Positions 1 to 12,200 of a DNA stretch of 64,000 nucleotides are shown in pieces. The stretch lies in assembly GCA_018806985.1 (NCBI GenBank), contig JADANN010000457.1, forward strand, positions 186,001 to 250,000, given 5' to 3'. Source of the stretch: Angiostrongylus vasorum (Eukaryota; Nematoda; Chromadorea; Rhabditida; Metastrongylidae). The first letter of the stretch is position 1; each line of letters begins with the position of its first letter. The notes under the pieces are model-generated. The model was given only the letters and a program-made list of their open reading frames with translations, did no database searches and was not told where the DNA came from. Made by a program: the position numbers and the translations under genes.

Positions 1-125
1 TGGAATTACCACAGTAAAATTGTGGGACACCGATGCAACAGAACACGAAATTACAGTAACTAGAACCGAGGCCATCATCAAACCGCTGAAACGTATTCGT
101 ATAGAGAATTCTCTATCTACCTAAC
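1..125 (+). pseudogene. C-terminal tail of an unidentified ORF, probably retroelement
   Basis: An open frame enters from the left edge and stops at 123-125, giving about 40 residues containing VKLWDT and ending KRIRIENSLST. The codons look coding-like. It lies upstream of the BEL/Pao fragment, so it may be the end of another element's polyprotein. I cannot name the family. Confidence 0.3.
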
Positions 126-860
126 AAACACATTCTATACGTCCATAGAAACTGCATCGGCCGCAATGACTGCATGCGTGCCCTAAATCCAGATCCCACC
201 TTAGCCATTGGGCGCGCCACGAGACGCGGCATCTCGTAGCCATCAGGCACACCACCAGACATGCTACTGGGCACGCCTCAATGCTTGGGGACTAGACCCG
301 CGCCCCGGGCCTTGACCCTGCGACTAATGCTATTCACTTTACGTAACCAAAGTCCACTAGCACCGTCATTTGGCTTCTGACGACGCCTTGGAGCTCGCCG
401 TTGCGCTTTCCTCATCATTATTTGCTCTCCAACATAATCATTTCATTCATAACTCCTCCGATTTTTAGACAATCATTATTAGCTAATTACTCCTATCCTC
501 ATCACACTGTCATTACCATTTTGCAATATCACAAGCTCACATGTGCCTTCTAATGTGCTAACTTCTGCTACGGGCACTATTGTGTTCTTCGTCGCACTTA
601 TACAACCACATCACTCCCCTCAGCCTAAGGCTAAGTCGCTCTATCATCTGTGTCTAGCTTCTTATGCTTACCTTCTCCTCAATAAGCAGCATAAGAGCAC
701 TGTAGCAAACTCAGTGCTGTTGTAAGTACATCTCGTTAATGACGTCATACCGCCATCCATATTATGCAACTGTATACTTATATACATTTATAGTCTCGTT
801 GCATTGTCGTGTAAATATTATGTGTATAAACGGCTTAATTACCCAAGTTCGAGTTCTGCA
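126..860. other. No gene seen
   Basis: The first part (about 170-400) is GC-richer and the rest is pyrimidine-rich. Short frames at 543-725 and 739-1062 have no recognisable motif. This may be decayed LTR or retroelement sequence. Confidence 0.4.
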
Positions 861-999
861 GCACACACGACACTACACGAATAGAAGTCCAGCGTGGTCG
901 AGCATTCCATTAACAGTTGGCAGACATAGGACAAATCCGAACAACTACTCTATACCGTTCTCTATTACACTGGGCCAATCGTTACAATTCGCCTCAGCG

Positions 1000-1750
1000 A
1001 AAGAAAATAAGAAATTCCATCATTACAACTATGTTAAATTCCCCCATCGATCCTGGGCGTAACAGCGTACATCCACAAATAGTGCTAGGATGTTCAGATC
1101 CATTTTCTCTGTTGGATAATAACAGAGGAATGAATAAAGCATTACCATCGGGATTAATACAAATCGCTGTTAAACAGGGTTATCCGATGGCATGAGCTAA
1201 CCTTAAGCGGTACATTAAGTTGGGAAAAAGTAAACCATTGGGATAATCATAAGAAAATTTCTGCGCATTTGAATAGTCAGGAATTAACGTATTTACCGGA
1301 TCGGAAATCAAGGAACAAGAGCAGAAAAATATTGAAACTTGGAAAGAGTTTGCAAAAACGATAGAGGGGAGAGACGATGGTTATTACGTAAGACTTACGT
1401 GGAAAAACAATTCATCCGCACCACTTGAGAACAAGCACATGACAATACGACTACTACAGGCAACAACTACCAAACTGACAAAAAATCTTGTGCCGCTAAA
1501 ATGTAACGAAACCATAATACAACAACTGAACGACAATATTATTGCGAAAGTCGATCAATTGATACGCCAACAAGGTGCGGCTCTTCTCCGCCTGCCGCAT
1601 CACACCGTGGTCACTCCACATAAAGGAACCACAAACTTACGATCATTAGATGATGTCCTCCATCAGGGATCAGTCTCCCATCCTCGAATATGCAATATTG
1701 TTCTTCGTTTTTTCTCAATGTTTCAGCATGTAGTTGTTAGGGCCAGTGCA
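1000..1750 (+). pseudogene. Decayed BEL/Pao LTR-retrotransposon pol fragment (protease end and start of RT)
   Basis: Two adjacent plus-strand frames read like BEL/Pao pol. Around 1063-1195 is IVLGCSDPF, then LPSGLIQI and GYPM, which matches the end of the BEL/Pao aspartic protease (IG/LGCD..., LPSGL..., LGY). From about 1301 to 1720 the frame holds ETWKEFAKTIEGRDDGYYV, then RLTWK, then the linker preceding RT, with LRLPHHTVVTP and GTTNLRSLDD. These correspond to the family's LPHH.V..P...TTK.R.V.D signature. The frames are offset and interrupted by stops, and no catalytic RT motif, RNase H, integrase or paired LTRs were found. It is a dead fragment; family assignment is by motif recall. Confidence 0.7.
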
Positions 1751-1769
1751 CCACAATGTAAGTAACTTG

Positions 1770-2130
1770 ATAGTGGACATTTGGTGTTTGAGGCAGTTCT
1801 CGGCACCGATTAATCGCTATGTTCAGGTAGAATGCTCGACTTCGTAGGAAGTTACCAAGAGAGACTTTTCCAATATTTGTCAAGAGCGATGCCTCAAACT
1901 TAGGCACTTAACCCTCCATGCAACAATAACGTTGCGGGAATGACGATATATGGACTCCGGTGCAATACAGACGGCAATGTGGTGACATGGTGAATTAGTG
2001 AGAGCAACGCTGGATAGTAGCTTTAGTATAGGCTAGTGGAACAATGCTATGCGCATATAGAATACATCAATGGTGATGCATTCGGAACATTACTAATCAA
2101 CATGCACTTTTTCGTTTATAAGCTAACATG
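1770..2130. other. No gene seen
   Basis: No sustained frame or recognisable repeat. It lies between the BEL/Pao remnant and a Penelope-type end relic. Confidence 0.4.
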
Positions 2131-2300
2131 AGGTTCTCATCAAATTTTATGCGACTGACGTTTCGACATCTTCGTCTTCTCCAGAGACAATCGACTCGAT
2201 GTGGTTACGAAGACCCACACCGGAGGAGGGACATCCGCGGACAATGGACTCGGATCAAGGCTTTGAAAAAAGACCTGGATCGGGAATGTTAGCCGAATAA
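2131..2300 (-). repeat. Penelope-like element end relic
   Basis: Contains a degenerate copy of the motif found at the ends of the window's Penelope-like units. Read on the minus strand it is CTGGAGA..., a short hairpin, GTCGAAACGTC, then ATAAA. The CTGANGA core is mutated. No coding part remains. Confidence 0.45.
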
Positions 2301-2654
2301 GTCTTTTATCAATCTCGTATTAGTTAGTCACTTGAGTTTAGTATTGAGTTCATAGGTGTAGTGAGTCTCCTAAAGTCAGCGCATTAATAACTTGTCGCTT
2401 CAATAACGCTATGACGAGTTTTTGTACATTACAAAAAACGAAGAACTGCATAGGATCAATACATTGGAAAGTATATAAACCAGACCTAAAGCGTCATAAC
2501 GAGCAAGGCACTGGTGGTACTCATATTCGGGACCGCCTCGCACGAGGTCAAGAATTCGCTACCAGACATGTCTGGGCTCAGCTCAGTTTGCTCCTCTGGC
2601 TCGGCTATCCCTAGGGACTGGCAAGAATTGTCTCGACCAGCATTCAACGATAGA

Positions 2655-2929
2655 AAAAAGGATGAAGCTCTCGGCGTTTATCAATCCCTGAGGGATGCGC
2701 CATGCATTCGGCTTCAGTGAGCATCTTTAAAGGTGATTCACTGCACATCTGGTTTATACAATGACCCGCAGTGGCCGGCGGATGTATCGGGGCAGTGCCG
2801 CTATTTTCCGGACAGGTCTGGTAGCAACTTGCCAACTCTGGAGGGACGGAGGGCGTGGTGAGACTGGAGCAAGGCATCGATCTCATTTGTAGTGCAGTGT
2901 ACCTCTAGCCACTGTGGTACACGCGCCCG
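2655..2929 (-). repeat. SINE1 copy (tRNA-derived SINE)
   Basis: One of twelve copies of a ~280-bp family. Read on the minus strand it would run from an RNA pol III A-box-like head (GTGTACCACAGTGGC here, degenerate) to the 3' part with GATGCGCCATGCATTCGGC (shown as on the plus strand). This copy is diverged and its tail is poor. Confidence 0.7.
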
Positions 2930-3900
2930 TTCGCATTTGTATCCAACGATAGTCATGAAAAAAAATACCGAAAATCCGCAAGCAGCGGCAATCGCACATG
3001 CAAAAAGTTCGAGGACGAACGATGGAAGCGGGAAAACAATTCTAATGCAAGATGTGCTAGAATCCCTATAAGCGATGCTGACATGTAAAGAAAAAGCCTT
3101 AACTGCAAACCATTATCATGAGCTTAGAATAGACGTTCATCTAGCCTTATCTGTAGGCCGATCTGCGTTATCTTGCCATTCAAAGTCTGTACAATAAACT
3201 AACGTGGCAAGCAATGGCTTCTGTTGCAACAATGAGGGCGGATGACGCTATGAAAAAAATTGTGAAAGTCTCATCAGCACAACAATGGCGAACTTAATTC
3301 GATCACCCTTGCAACGCTGACGGAAAATAAATGCAGGACTTCGTAAAAATTATCATTAATCTGATCAATATATTTTTCATGGCGGAAAAGTGCGTTTTTG
3401 TACGCTTTGAAACAATAAGATTTCTTCCAGTTGGGTTAAAGAATGCAAGCTTATGAACGATTATAACGAGGAATAAAACTGAAAATATCTGAACTCAAAT
3501 GATCATCTATTACAAGTATCTAATCGACAGGAACAAGCGAGTCGGCACCACTAACGGCAGTAATTACTAGATGAAGATATTCCGCACGTCTTCACTGTTT
3601 TTCAATACCTTTCTCCTTTTTGACATAAGGCTCGAAGTCGTGGAATTCGAAGCAGAAAGTACTCAGTCTCTGAAGACGAACTGTAGTGGCTATTCCCAAG
3701 ACCATTTACTAGAATATCGTGAAACCATGAGTATTGATGTAGGCCCTTGATTACGATCACCGTGATGCAGGCAACAGCTGCAACCGCTCAGCTACAGCGG
3801 AATATTAATCTAATGAACGTTACACTAGCAGAGGTTGCCGGAAATTTACCTTCCGTCTTTGCTATTGCCTCCTAGCAAGAAGAGGTTACCGAAAGAGTGA
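2930..3900. other. No gene seen
   Basis: No open frame of note on either strand. The missing 3' exons of the CLN3 gene, which runs right to left, could lie here or further left, but none was recognised. Confidence 0.4.
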
Positions 3901-3932
3901 TGGATGACCCTATTTGCTCGACGTCATAAGGC

Positions 3933-3939
3933 CCTATAT

Positions 3940-4019
<80 letters not shown>
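3933..4019. repeat. (TA)n microsatellite
   Basis: An almost uninterrupted TA dinucleotide run of more than 80 bp with one phase break near 3950. The alternating Tyr/Ile frame across it is an artefact. Confidence 0.97.
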
Positions 4020-4022
<3 letters not shown>

Positions 4023-5834
4023 GCAGTTAAACAAGGGAAATACTCAAATCGTTTTTTGTGTAGTAGCATTTGTTCTGAAACAAACTCGAGTATATCAATC
4101 TAATTGCGATGCTCCATTCTACATCGTTTTCTCCGTTTTTCAATAACCTTACCCGATCATCTGGAAAACGGTTCTACGTTCAGAGTATAGTCTGGAAATT
4201 ATCCGAATTTCATATACCCCTGAAGAGTTTTCCAATGGAAAAAACTTCACCAACTCCGACGACCTTAAACGGGAACTCGGTAGGTTCTGAGGAAAGCATC
4301 TAGTCGTTGCCTGAACTTCCGGCTTAAGCGGTTTATAATGGTGAGTAGACTAGTTGAAAAAAGTTTCGTTGAAATGCTTAATAACAACACCTTCTTAGAT
4401 GTACTTTGCACGCATGGCAATATGTCGAGGTGTGCAGTCCCCAGAAAAAACATCTTTTTCTTCCTAATTTTGGAAATAGGTGTTAGAAACAAGAAATAGA
4501 TGAACAGGAACGTGACAACAAGTGGTGATGGCATAGGTGAGACAAAAACTACAGTGGAACGTTACTGGATGCATATATACTCCACAAGTGCCATTAAAAA
4601 AAATAGGATGATGTATTTGTAGCTCACTTTACCGAAGTGCATCTATATCTGTAAAGTATTTGTTTCTCACAAAAGTGTTCGCAGGCATAAAAGTGTTCAA
4701 AGATGACTAAGAAAGATAGAAAAGAAGAAGGAAAGAAAACGATGGAAAGTGGACGAAATTTGTGGAAAAATATGCTGTAGTCAGCAAAACTAATAGGGAT
4801 GGGACATCATAGTATCCTAGTATTGTGACAGTTTGCAAGGCCAGTTTGATTTCAGGAGTGTCCAATCATTAAAGCTATGTACTGTGCAGCACTTATTTGT
4901 TAAATATGAAATGTCTTTTTTAGTGAAAAAACCCATAGTTTCGGATCCTCTGTTATCGTGAAAAATGACGACACGAATTCCGAAAAGTTTTAGGAGCAAC
5001 ACGCTCACTGGTACACTACGTGGAGTTATTTCTTGACGACAAGTTCTTTAACAAATATTGGAAAGGAAGTTGGTAACTGGTTCACTATCTTCCTTCACAG
5101 GAAGTGCTAAATTACTAAGTTTCACACAGGCTGAGCTTGGCTCCAAAATTGATCAAACCAACGCCGTCACATTTCTTATATTTATAGCTTCCTTCTGCGT
5201 AATATGTCGACCTTGGATTATGCCTTCCTTGAAAACTGAGGTGATGGCACACTCAATAATTCCAGTCTTGGGCAAAAAAAGTGTCATTTTCTTGAACTAA
5301 ATATCATGTTTGCTGCCTTCTATGTAGACGACAAATACCATCAAAACTTCAGCTCGATTTGCTACATACTGTTCTGCGCTATCCGCGGTCCTACTCCTAC
5401 ACGACGTCCCATGGTCAAGGTGAAATGAATCGATTCATTCTTCAAAACCAATTTGAGGAATGAGGAAGCTGGTAACAACATAGACGGTGACATTTCGTTT
5501 AACTTGTTGAGAATTACAATGCATGTTTCGATATTTACGGCGTACTCATTATGACAAAAACGTGAGAGAAACTCTGCATAGCACTTCTTCTGCAATAAAC
5601 GGGTGCGAATGACAAGTTTTCTATTAGAATACTTCCGTGTAACATCGGTTGGCAAAGTTAAAATAAAAAAATTCTGTTCTACATTTATCCAGCCCACGGA
5701 TTCGAACTACAGATGTGGACATTGAAGGTCACTGATGGCTATTTGACTGGAAGAATGAATAGCTGAAATTGCAGATATCGAAGATAGATTTTACACCTGA
5801 GTGATAAGTTTGCTACTTTTTTGTATGACCCGTC

Positions 5835-6140
5835 TTCCACACATACTGTGCGGATCCCAGCACATCTCGAATTCGATTCGTTTCCTCGCATCAATGATTT
5901 ACGCGTGCCTTCCACCTTTGCTTACATCGGCTGCTGCTTGAGGATTTTCCTTCATCATGAATCTCGTGGAATCCTCGTCGAGTCTATTCTCCCTGGAGTC
6001 CTGAGATAAGCTATCGTAACCTAGCTTGACCAGAGCGTTCCCACTTGGATTACAGAGACAGAGCTTTTCGCAAACAAGTCCGGCAGCAATTTCACGATCC
6101 CAGAGGGGCTTCTTGAACCCGCAGCACTATAGAGCCGGCA
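5835..6140 (-). repeat. SINE2 copy (minus orientation)
   Basis: The reverse complement matches the 3' body of the element at 23722-24060. Shared blocks are AAGTGGGAACGCT, CTCCAGGGAGAAT, GAAAATCCTCAA and GTGCTGGGATCCGCACAGTA. The head is degenerate. Confidence 0.65.
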
Positions 6141-6243
6141 ACGTGCCCGAGATGATAAATTTCGTGAACAACCAAAAAGCGAATGAAAGAGAACAAAGTA
6201 TTTTAAGTGAGAATCTCCCATTTACTATTTAAAATTTCTGTAC

Positions 6244-9200
6244 CTGGTACCATCGGTACTGTGACGACGGACTGGTGTAGAATCCATGTGAACAGTCGAA
6301 AACAACAAGTTCAATCTGAATAAAATCTCAGATTATGACTGTTTCCTATGGGAATAATAAAATGATCTCGTGGAATTCACTTCATGAAAATCAGTGGAGG
6401 TAATTAGCACCATGTGGGCGCATATGGCGCAGTGGTCAAAGGCGTCCTGCAACACATACGTGGAATCGATCTCCGCGCCCATGGCCCTCCTACCCTTCCA
6501 TACCTCCGGGATCGGCAAATTGGTACGGAGGATAGTAGGACTAGCTGGGTATATCGGTAGGCCACCGCAAGTCATTTTAAAAGCTAAATATGCATTCAGT
6601 CACCTCCAAACGATGCTTAACGAAGTCGAAAGCATGGTGCGTTCCTCAGGGATTAATCAACGCCAAGAGCTTTATCCTTTTTATCCTTTTAATTAGCACT
6701 GCCAGATTCTTTGCTAAGGAAGTGACCATTCGTTTTTTTCTTCACACATAAAAAAAACGGAACGGAGGAATTGGTAGAAATGGCTGTTATTTGATCAACT
6801 GTGAGCACTTACTAGTCCTTGTTTAATGAAGTATTGCATGAAGTAGACCGTTCCGAAAGGGATCATATACTTTACAACGCCCTGGAAAGTGTGATGAGCG
6901 TTGTTGGATATCATTTCACCGTTAAGTTTCTAGATCATTTCATTCTCGAAGATTAAATCTTACCTTGGTTATTTGCAGCTTTTCCTGGAGTGATATATTT
7001 TGTGCTTTTAGTGGTGTATCCTTGCTGGTGACATCTTCCACATGCACACTTTGACAAAGCTCTGACTTCGTCGTTTCTTTTCTAAAATAATTCAAAAAAT
7101 CTAATAGATCAGACGATTCCATATTTGTCTACCACTATATCGTGGGTATCGGCTACACTGATCTAAACTACAAAGTGCGGAGAAATTTTCCCCGAACAGA
7201 CTCTACCGAGCTGGAAAGTCGTCGGGGTCACCATCTAGAAGCCTACTTAGAAATAAACCAGTATAAGTAACTGCCGTCGCCAACCCTCAAAGTGACTAAT
7301 TTAGCTGCGATCCACAAGGACTGGCACCTGTCTCTGGTAACTATTTGGAAACATTTTTTTATACCGGCTATTTCGAGATTTCAGGGAGGGAACATAGTTC
7401 TCAGCCAGAAAACAACCTATAGCGACTGCTTCTTAACCCATAGAGAGTTGCTTGTGCTTTCATCCATATTTATAAGATCGCCATTTTGCACTGTAACACG
7501 TCCTGTATACTATTTCTAGATAATCATCATGTCCAGATAGCGGTACAATCAGTGAGTCAAAACAGTCGGATCACGCATTTGCTTGCTGCTAACCGGTACT
7601 GTGCTTGTTAGCTCTTCACCACTGACACGGTGATTGGAAGAGGGTGACGCCCACAGCACAGCAATTTGCCTTCAAACGATGTCTAGAGATCGCCATCGCT
7701 CTTGTACATCACTTTGGTCTCCTGCTTCATCTTCCCCCGCTCACACCCTCCCACTTTCGATCTGCACAGTCTTGAATAGTATTAACTAAGTCTTACAGTC
7801 CTGCGACATCGACATATTAGAATCACCGTCAATTCTCATGTATACGTCACAAGTTTTTTAACTAGCAACTGTGTCAAATATCCGTGCTCTTTATAAGTAT
7901 TCCACAAACAGAACTATTAGCACATCAATTCTTTAGAACCTGCTGCATCTAAGTTCCTTTCATGTATTTGTATGACGTGCGACTTATCGGGCCTGATACA
8001 TTGTCCCTTCAGAGAATCTTCTTCTTCGTTGTTAATGCAACTTTTCCCTCCCTAAGAAACCGTTGTCTACTGATCAAGTTAATCCTTACGTTGTTTGTAC
8101 ATATAGTGGACTTGTTATGCAGTTGTAGCTATATTGATAGCGTTATATAAAGGGTCCGTTGCCCAAACTTGAGACTTACTATATGTCAACAACGAAAATT
8201 GATGCGTGGCAAATTTGTACGAAGGCATGCATTTATTTTGAACTAGTGACTATCCAGTTCTGTCAACCGAATCGAAGAACTTGTATTTCACTTAGCGAAC
8301 TACTATACTACTATCAAATTAAAAATTACGCTATAAGCCACATGATTCTTCGTAAATCCGGCCATTTTAATATTAAAATTACTATGATTTATATTCCACC
8401 GATCTCCCTCATATGAGGGATCTCGAGCCGGTTAGTTGCGAGGCTACGTGGCGCGTCCCCAGGTGCGGACAGGGGTTTAATCGCGGACCAAAAGCGACCT
8501 TTGCTTCCCTAAGACGCAGGTGGATCCAGGGGGATGGACTCCCTGTTTCTGCTGCGTCGATTTGCCACATACTTTCTGCATTTATCTCCGAGTCAATTTG
8601 GCCAAAAGCCTGCAATCAAGTTACAGGGAAGTATATGGAAGACGGTTAGGAGTCGCCTCCAACATATAAGCTCCATGTGCACTCTGGGAGAGCCTGGCAA
8701 ACTACCCGTGAGTATATCCGGCCCCCACGTTCAGAGCCCAGCAAGCTATACGTGGATATCAAAAATGCTAAACACAGTAAAAAAAAAGGACGGGCCTCAT
8801 TCCCCCTGACCCCGAAAGGGCCTCCAATTTCGCAGCGTTGGGTAGGAGGAGTGCGGAGAGGCTGCTAAAATCTCAGGGCCAATGGAAGCTGCATGGATTT
8901 CAAAGAACTATGGTGACGATCTGTACCTACAATGCACGTACACTTGCATCCGAGTCTCGATAGAAGACTTGCTCATGTAAGCAAGAAGGATAAAATACGA
9001 CGTCATCGGCCTGGCCGAGACGAGAAGACGGCCAGCGTTTCAACGCCGTCTATGACACCGAAGAAGAACTGTTCCTCGGAACATGCGACAGTAGAGGAGT
9101 TTGCGGCGTCGGCGTTCTCGTCAACACGAGTTTGTCCATGAACATCGATTCATTCGAACAACTTACATCCCGAATCGGAGGTTTACGATTAAAAAAGATG

Positions 9201-12200
9201 TTGATCAATTCCGGCTTTGACAATCTTCGTCGTTTACGCGCCGACATCAAACTATGACGAAGAAGAAGTCGAAGAGTTCTATATCCACTTGGAGAAGTTC
9301 TACAGAGAAGACCATACATTCTGCAAGGTCAGCATTGGAGATTTCAAGGCCAAGACTGGACCAAGGAGAACGTCTGAAGAACGACACATTGGGACCCACG
9401 GATTAGAATGGAACCGACAAGGTGAGCGGCTGTCTGAGTTTATCATGGCGACCAAGACAATTCATGGTAACTCACAAATCCAGAAGCCCCACCCTCAGCT
9501 CTGGACGTGCGAGCCTCCCAATGGAGAGTACTATAACGAAGTAGACCACATCATAGTAAATAGAAGGTTTTGCCTAACCGATGTCGCTGTTGTCCCATAA
9601 TTCTAGACGGGATCAGACCACTGTCTCCTTCGTGAAAGATTCTATTTCTCGAGCAAAGGAGAAAAAAGCTGCTTAATTCAAAAACCGAAGTTCCAGAACC
9701 ACCACAAACTGGGGCTTATTCAATTCATTAGTCGGCTGTTGGGAAGATGCCGTTGTCGATAACATCGACGAAGAATACTATCGGCTCATTCAACATCTAC
9801 ACGTTAGCGCTATGAACTGAGAGCCCGAAAGTCACCAAGAGACGTTTGTCTATAGAAACACTTGAGCTAATACGCCAGCGTGGAATTGCACGAGCTGCAG
9901 GCAACCGCGAACCGAACTTGCTTTATCTGTTAAATCCCCAAATGTTGTTTAACTATATTCGAAAAAAAAGTCCACTCTAGGAAATCATGAGTAAAGATTG
10001 CAGTCTACAGGAATCTTTGCAGATAAGACGTTTCTCTTAACGAAACCACTTCCAAACAAATGCAAATTCTATGTTCGAAAGCTATTCAATCCATCATTTT
10101 CTCTCTTCAATGTTTTTCACGGGATTTCTTCCTCATCGATATCGAATAAACTGTTACTCGAGTCGACGACGGGACACAAAAGTTGAGGTGGACGCAAAGA
10201 TCTACGATGATACTCACAGTTTCACATTAGAAAAATGACAGATTAAAGCACTTACTAGTCTTAACTACATAGAGTTCAATGAGGCGCTGCTAGACACGAT
10301 CGACGGTTTATTGGCAAGTAGTCTGTTGAAGTAGTCTGATAGATGCAGTCTTGGAAGCCCTGGATAGTCAAGGAGTCCCTACTAAGTATATAAAGATTCT
10401 TCGTGAGCTGTACAAAAATTTCGCAACCAAGGAATCACCATTCTACAACGATATTATCATTGACGTCAAAAGCGGAGTTAGGCAAGGCGATACCACCTCG
10501 CCAAAATTATTTACCGCCACCCTCCAGAACGTCATGCGAACACTGGAATGGGATAATATGGGGAGTGAAAATCGATAGTCAGCAGTTACACCATCTTCGC
10601 TTTGCTGATGATATCGTCCTTATAACATCAAACATCAGCCAAGCGGAACGTAAGCTTACCGACTTTGATAAAGCCTGTGGAAAGATTGGTCTTCGACTAA
10701 ATCTCATAAAAACGATGTTCATAAAGAACGGATTGGTTTCGCATGCCCCATTCATGCTCAACGGAACGAATATCTCCAATTGCTCCAGTTGTATCTATCT
10801 AGGTCGGGAAATCAATATGATGAACGACCCAGCTCCAGAGCTGACCAGAAGGAAACGAGCGGCTTGGGGGTGCTTTCAAGAGCATCGAGGATGCAGTGAA
10901 GAGAACAAGGAACACTCGACTCCGTGCCCACCTTTTCGACTCAATGGTACTTCCTACCCCTAACGTATGCGTCAGAAACTTGATCGCTGCGTAAGCAGGA
11001 TAAAGGGTCACTTAGTGTTATCGAACGCACAGTCGAAAGTACGATGCTAGGAGTATCCAGTGTCAGGCAAACGATCAAAAACCAAGGATGCCGTTCTGTA
11101 CGCCAAACAGTCGAAGATATGTTGTGCCGAATACGTAATGCGTATGAATGACAACCAATGGACAAGAGCCGTTAGTGACTGGATTCCTCGGGATGTCAAA
11201 CATACTGCAGGAAGACCACCGGCCCGATGGTCAGAGAACTTCATAAAGAACCTTGAAGAATGATATGATGCTCGACGAGTCCCTAGAGCGAGCAGAACCC
11301 TTTGGGCTACTCTTGCACGCGACAGGAAAAAATAGAAGACTTATTGGCACACGCTCGAGTCACTCGACGATCAACGGGACTACAGGTGATACAGGCTACA
11401 GGTGATGATTTATGTTTACTTACTTGATTCTTGAATGGCCCGTCCTCATTTGTTGTGCGGGCCGTAGCATAATCTCCATTTTTCGGAGATTTGCTAGTTA
11501 AGCCATTGTGGTTTCCTGGAATCTCGAGGTCAGCATGGGTAAAGTCTGCCGCAGGTCTTCATCGCCACAGGCAGTCACATCCCTAGTGGATCAGTGGGAG
11601 ATTTGCCACCATGCGACTTTTTGATACCCGGGAGCTGATAGATGCTAATATTGGTTTACTCTTAGCTAGGCTTCCTGATGGAAACGCCAGACTCCTTCAG
11701 CTTGGGAGACCTTGCCAGAGAATAAATTCCCGCTGTAAATCGTAGCCCGACACCCAGGAACACCTCCCAGCCAGGATGAGACGGTAAACCGTTGGGAGGA
11801 TGATTTATGTTTACGTATTATTATGCTATACGTCCAGCTAAACACAGCTCTGCTGTCTATCTGTTGATATTTTTTGGCAAACATGGATTTATTAGAATAG
11901 AACAAAGTGTCATTGCACACCATTAGCCTCGTTTTTAAATATTTTTGTATGAACCGACATCGCACGATTGTCAATCGCAGCACTTCTTGCATTCAATCAA
12001 TCTCCTCGCATTCTTCATTGACGCAGGTCTTCTACCTTCCACGTATGGGTTTGGTTGCAGATTGACGCGCTCTCTTTTTATTATGAATATCGTGCAAAAA
12101 CGTTCCCACGTAAATTCGTGGATTGGAGGGAGTGAGCTAATCCTAACGCAGCCCAATGCGAATTCTCCAAACCCAAATGTATGGAAAAGTTAATGACCCG

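Noticed and set aside
3872..4069. Open frame of alternating Tyr-Ile across the TA repeat
   Set aside because: Translation of a (TA)n microsatellite; no coding meaning.
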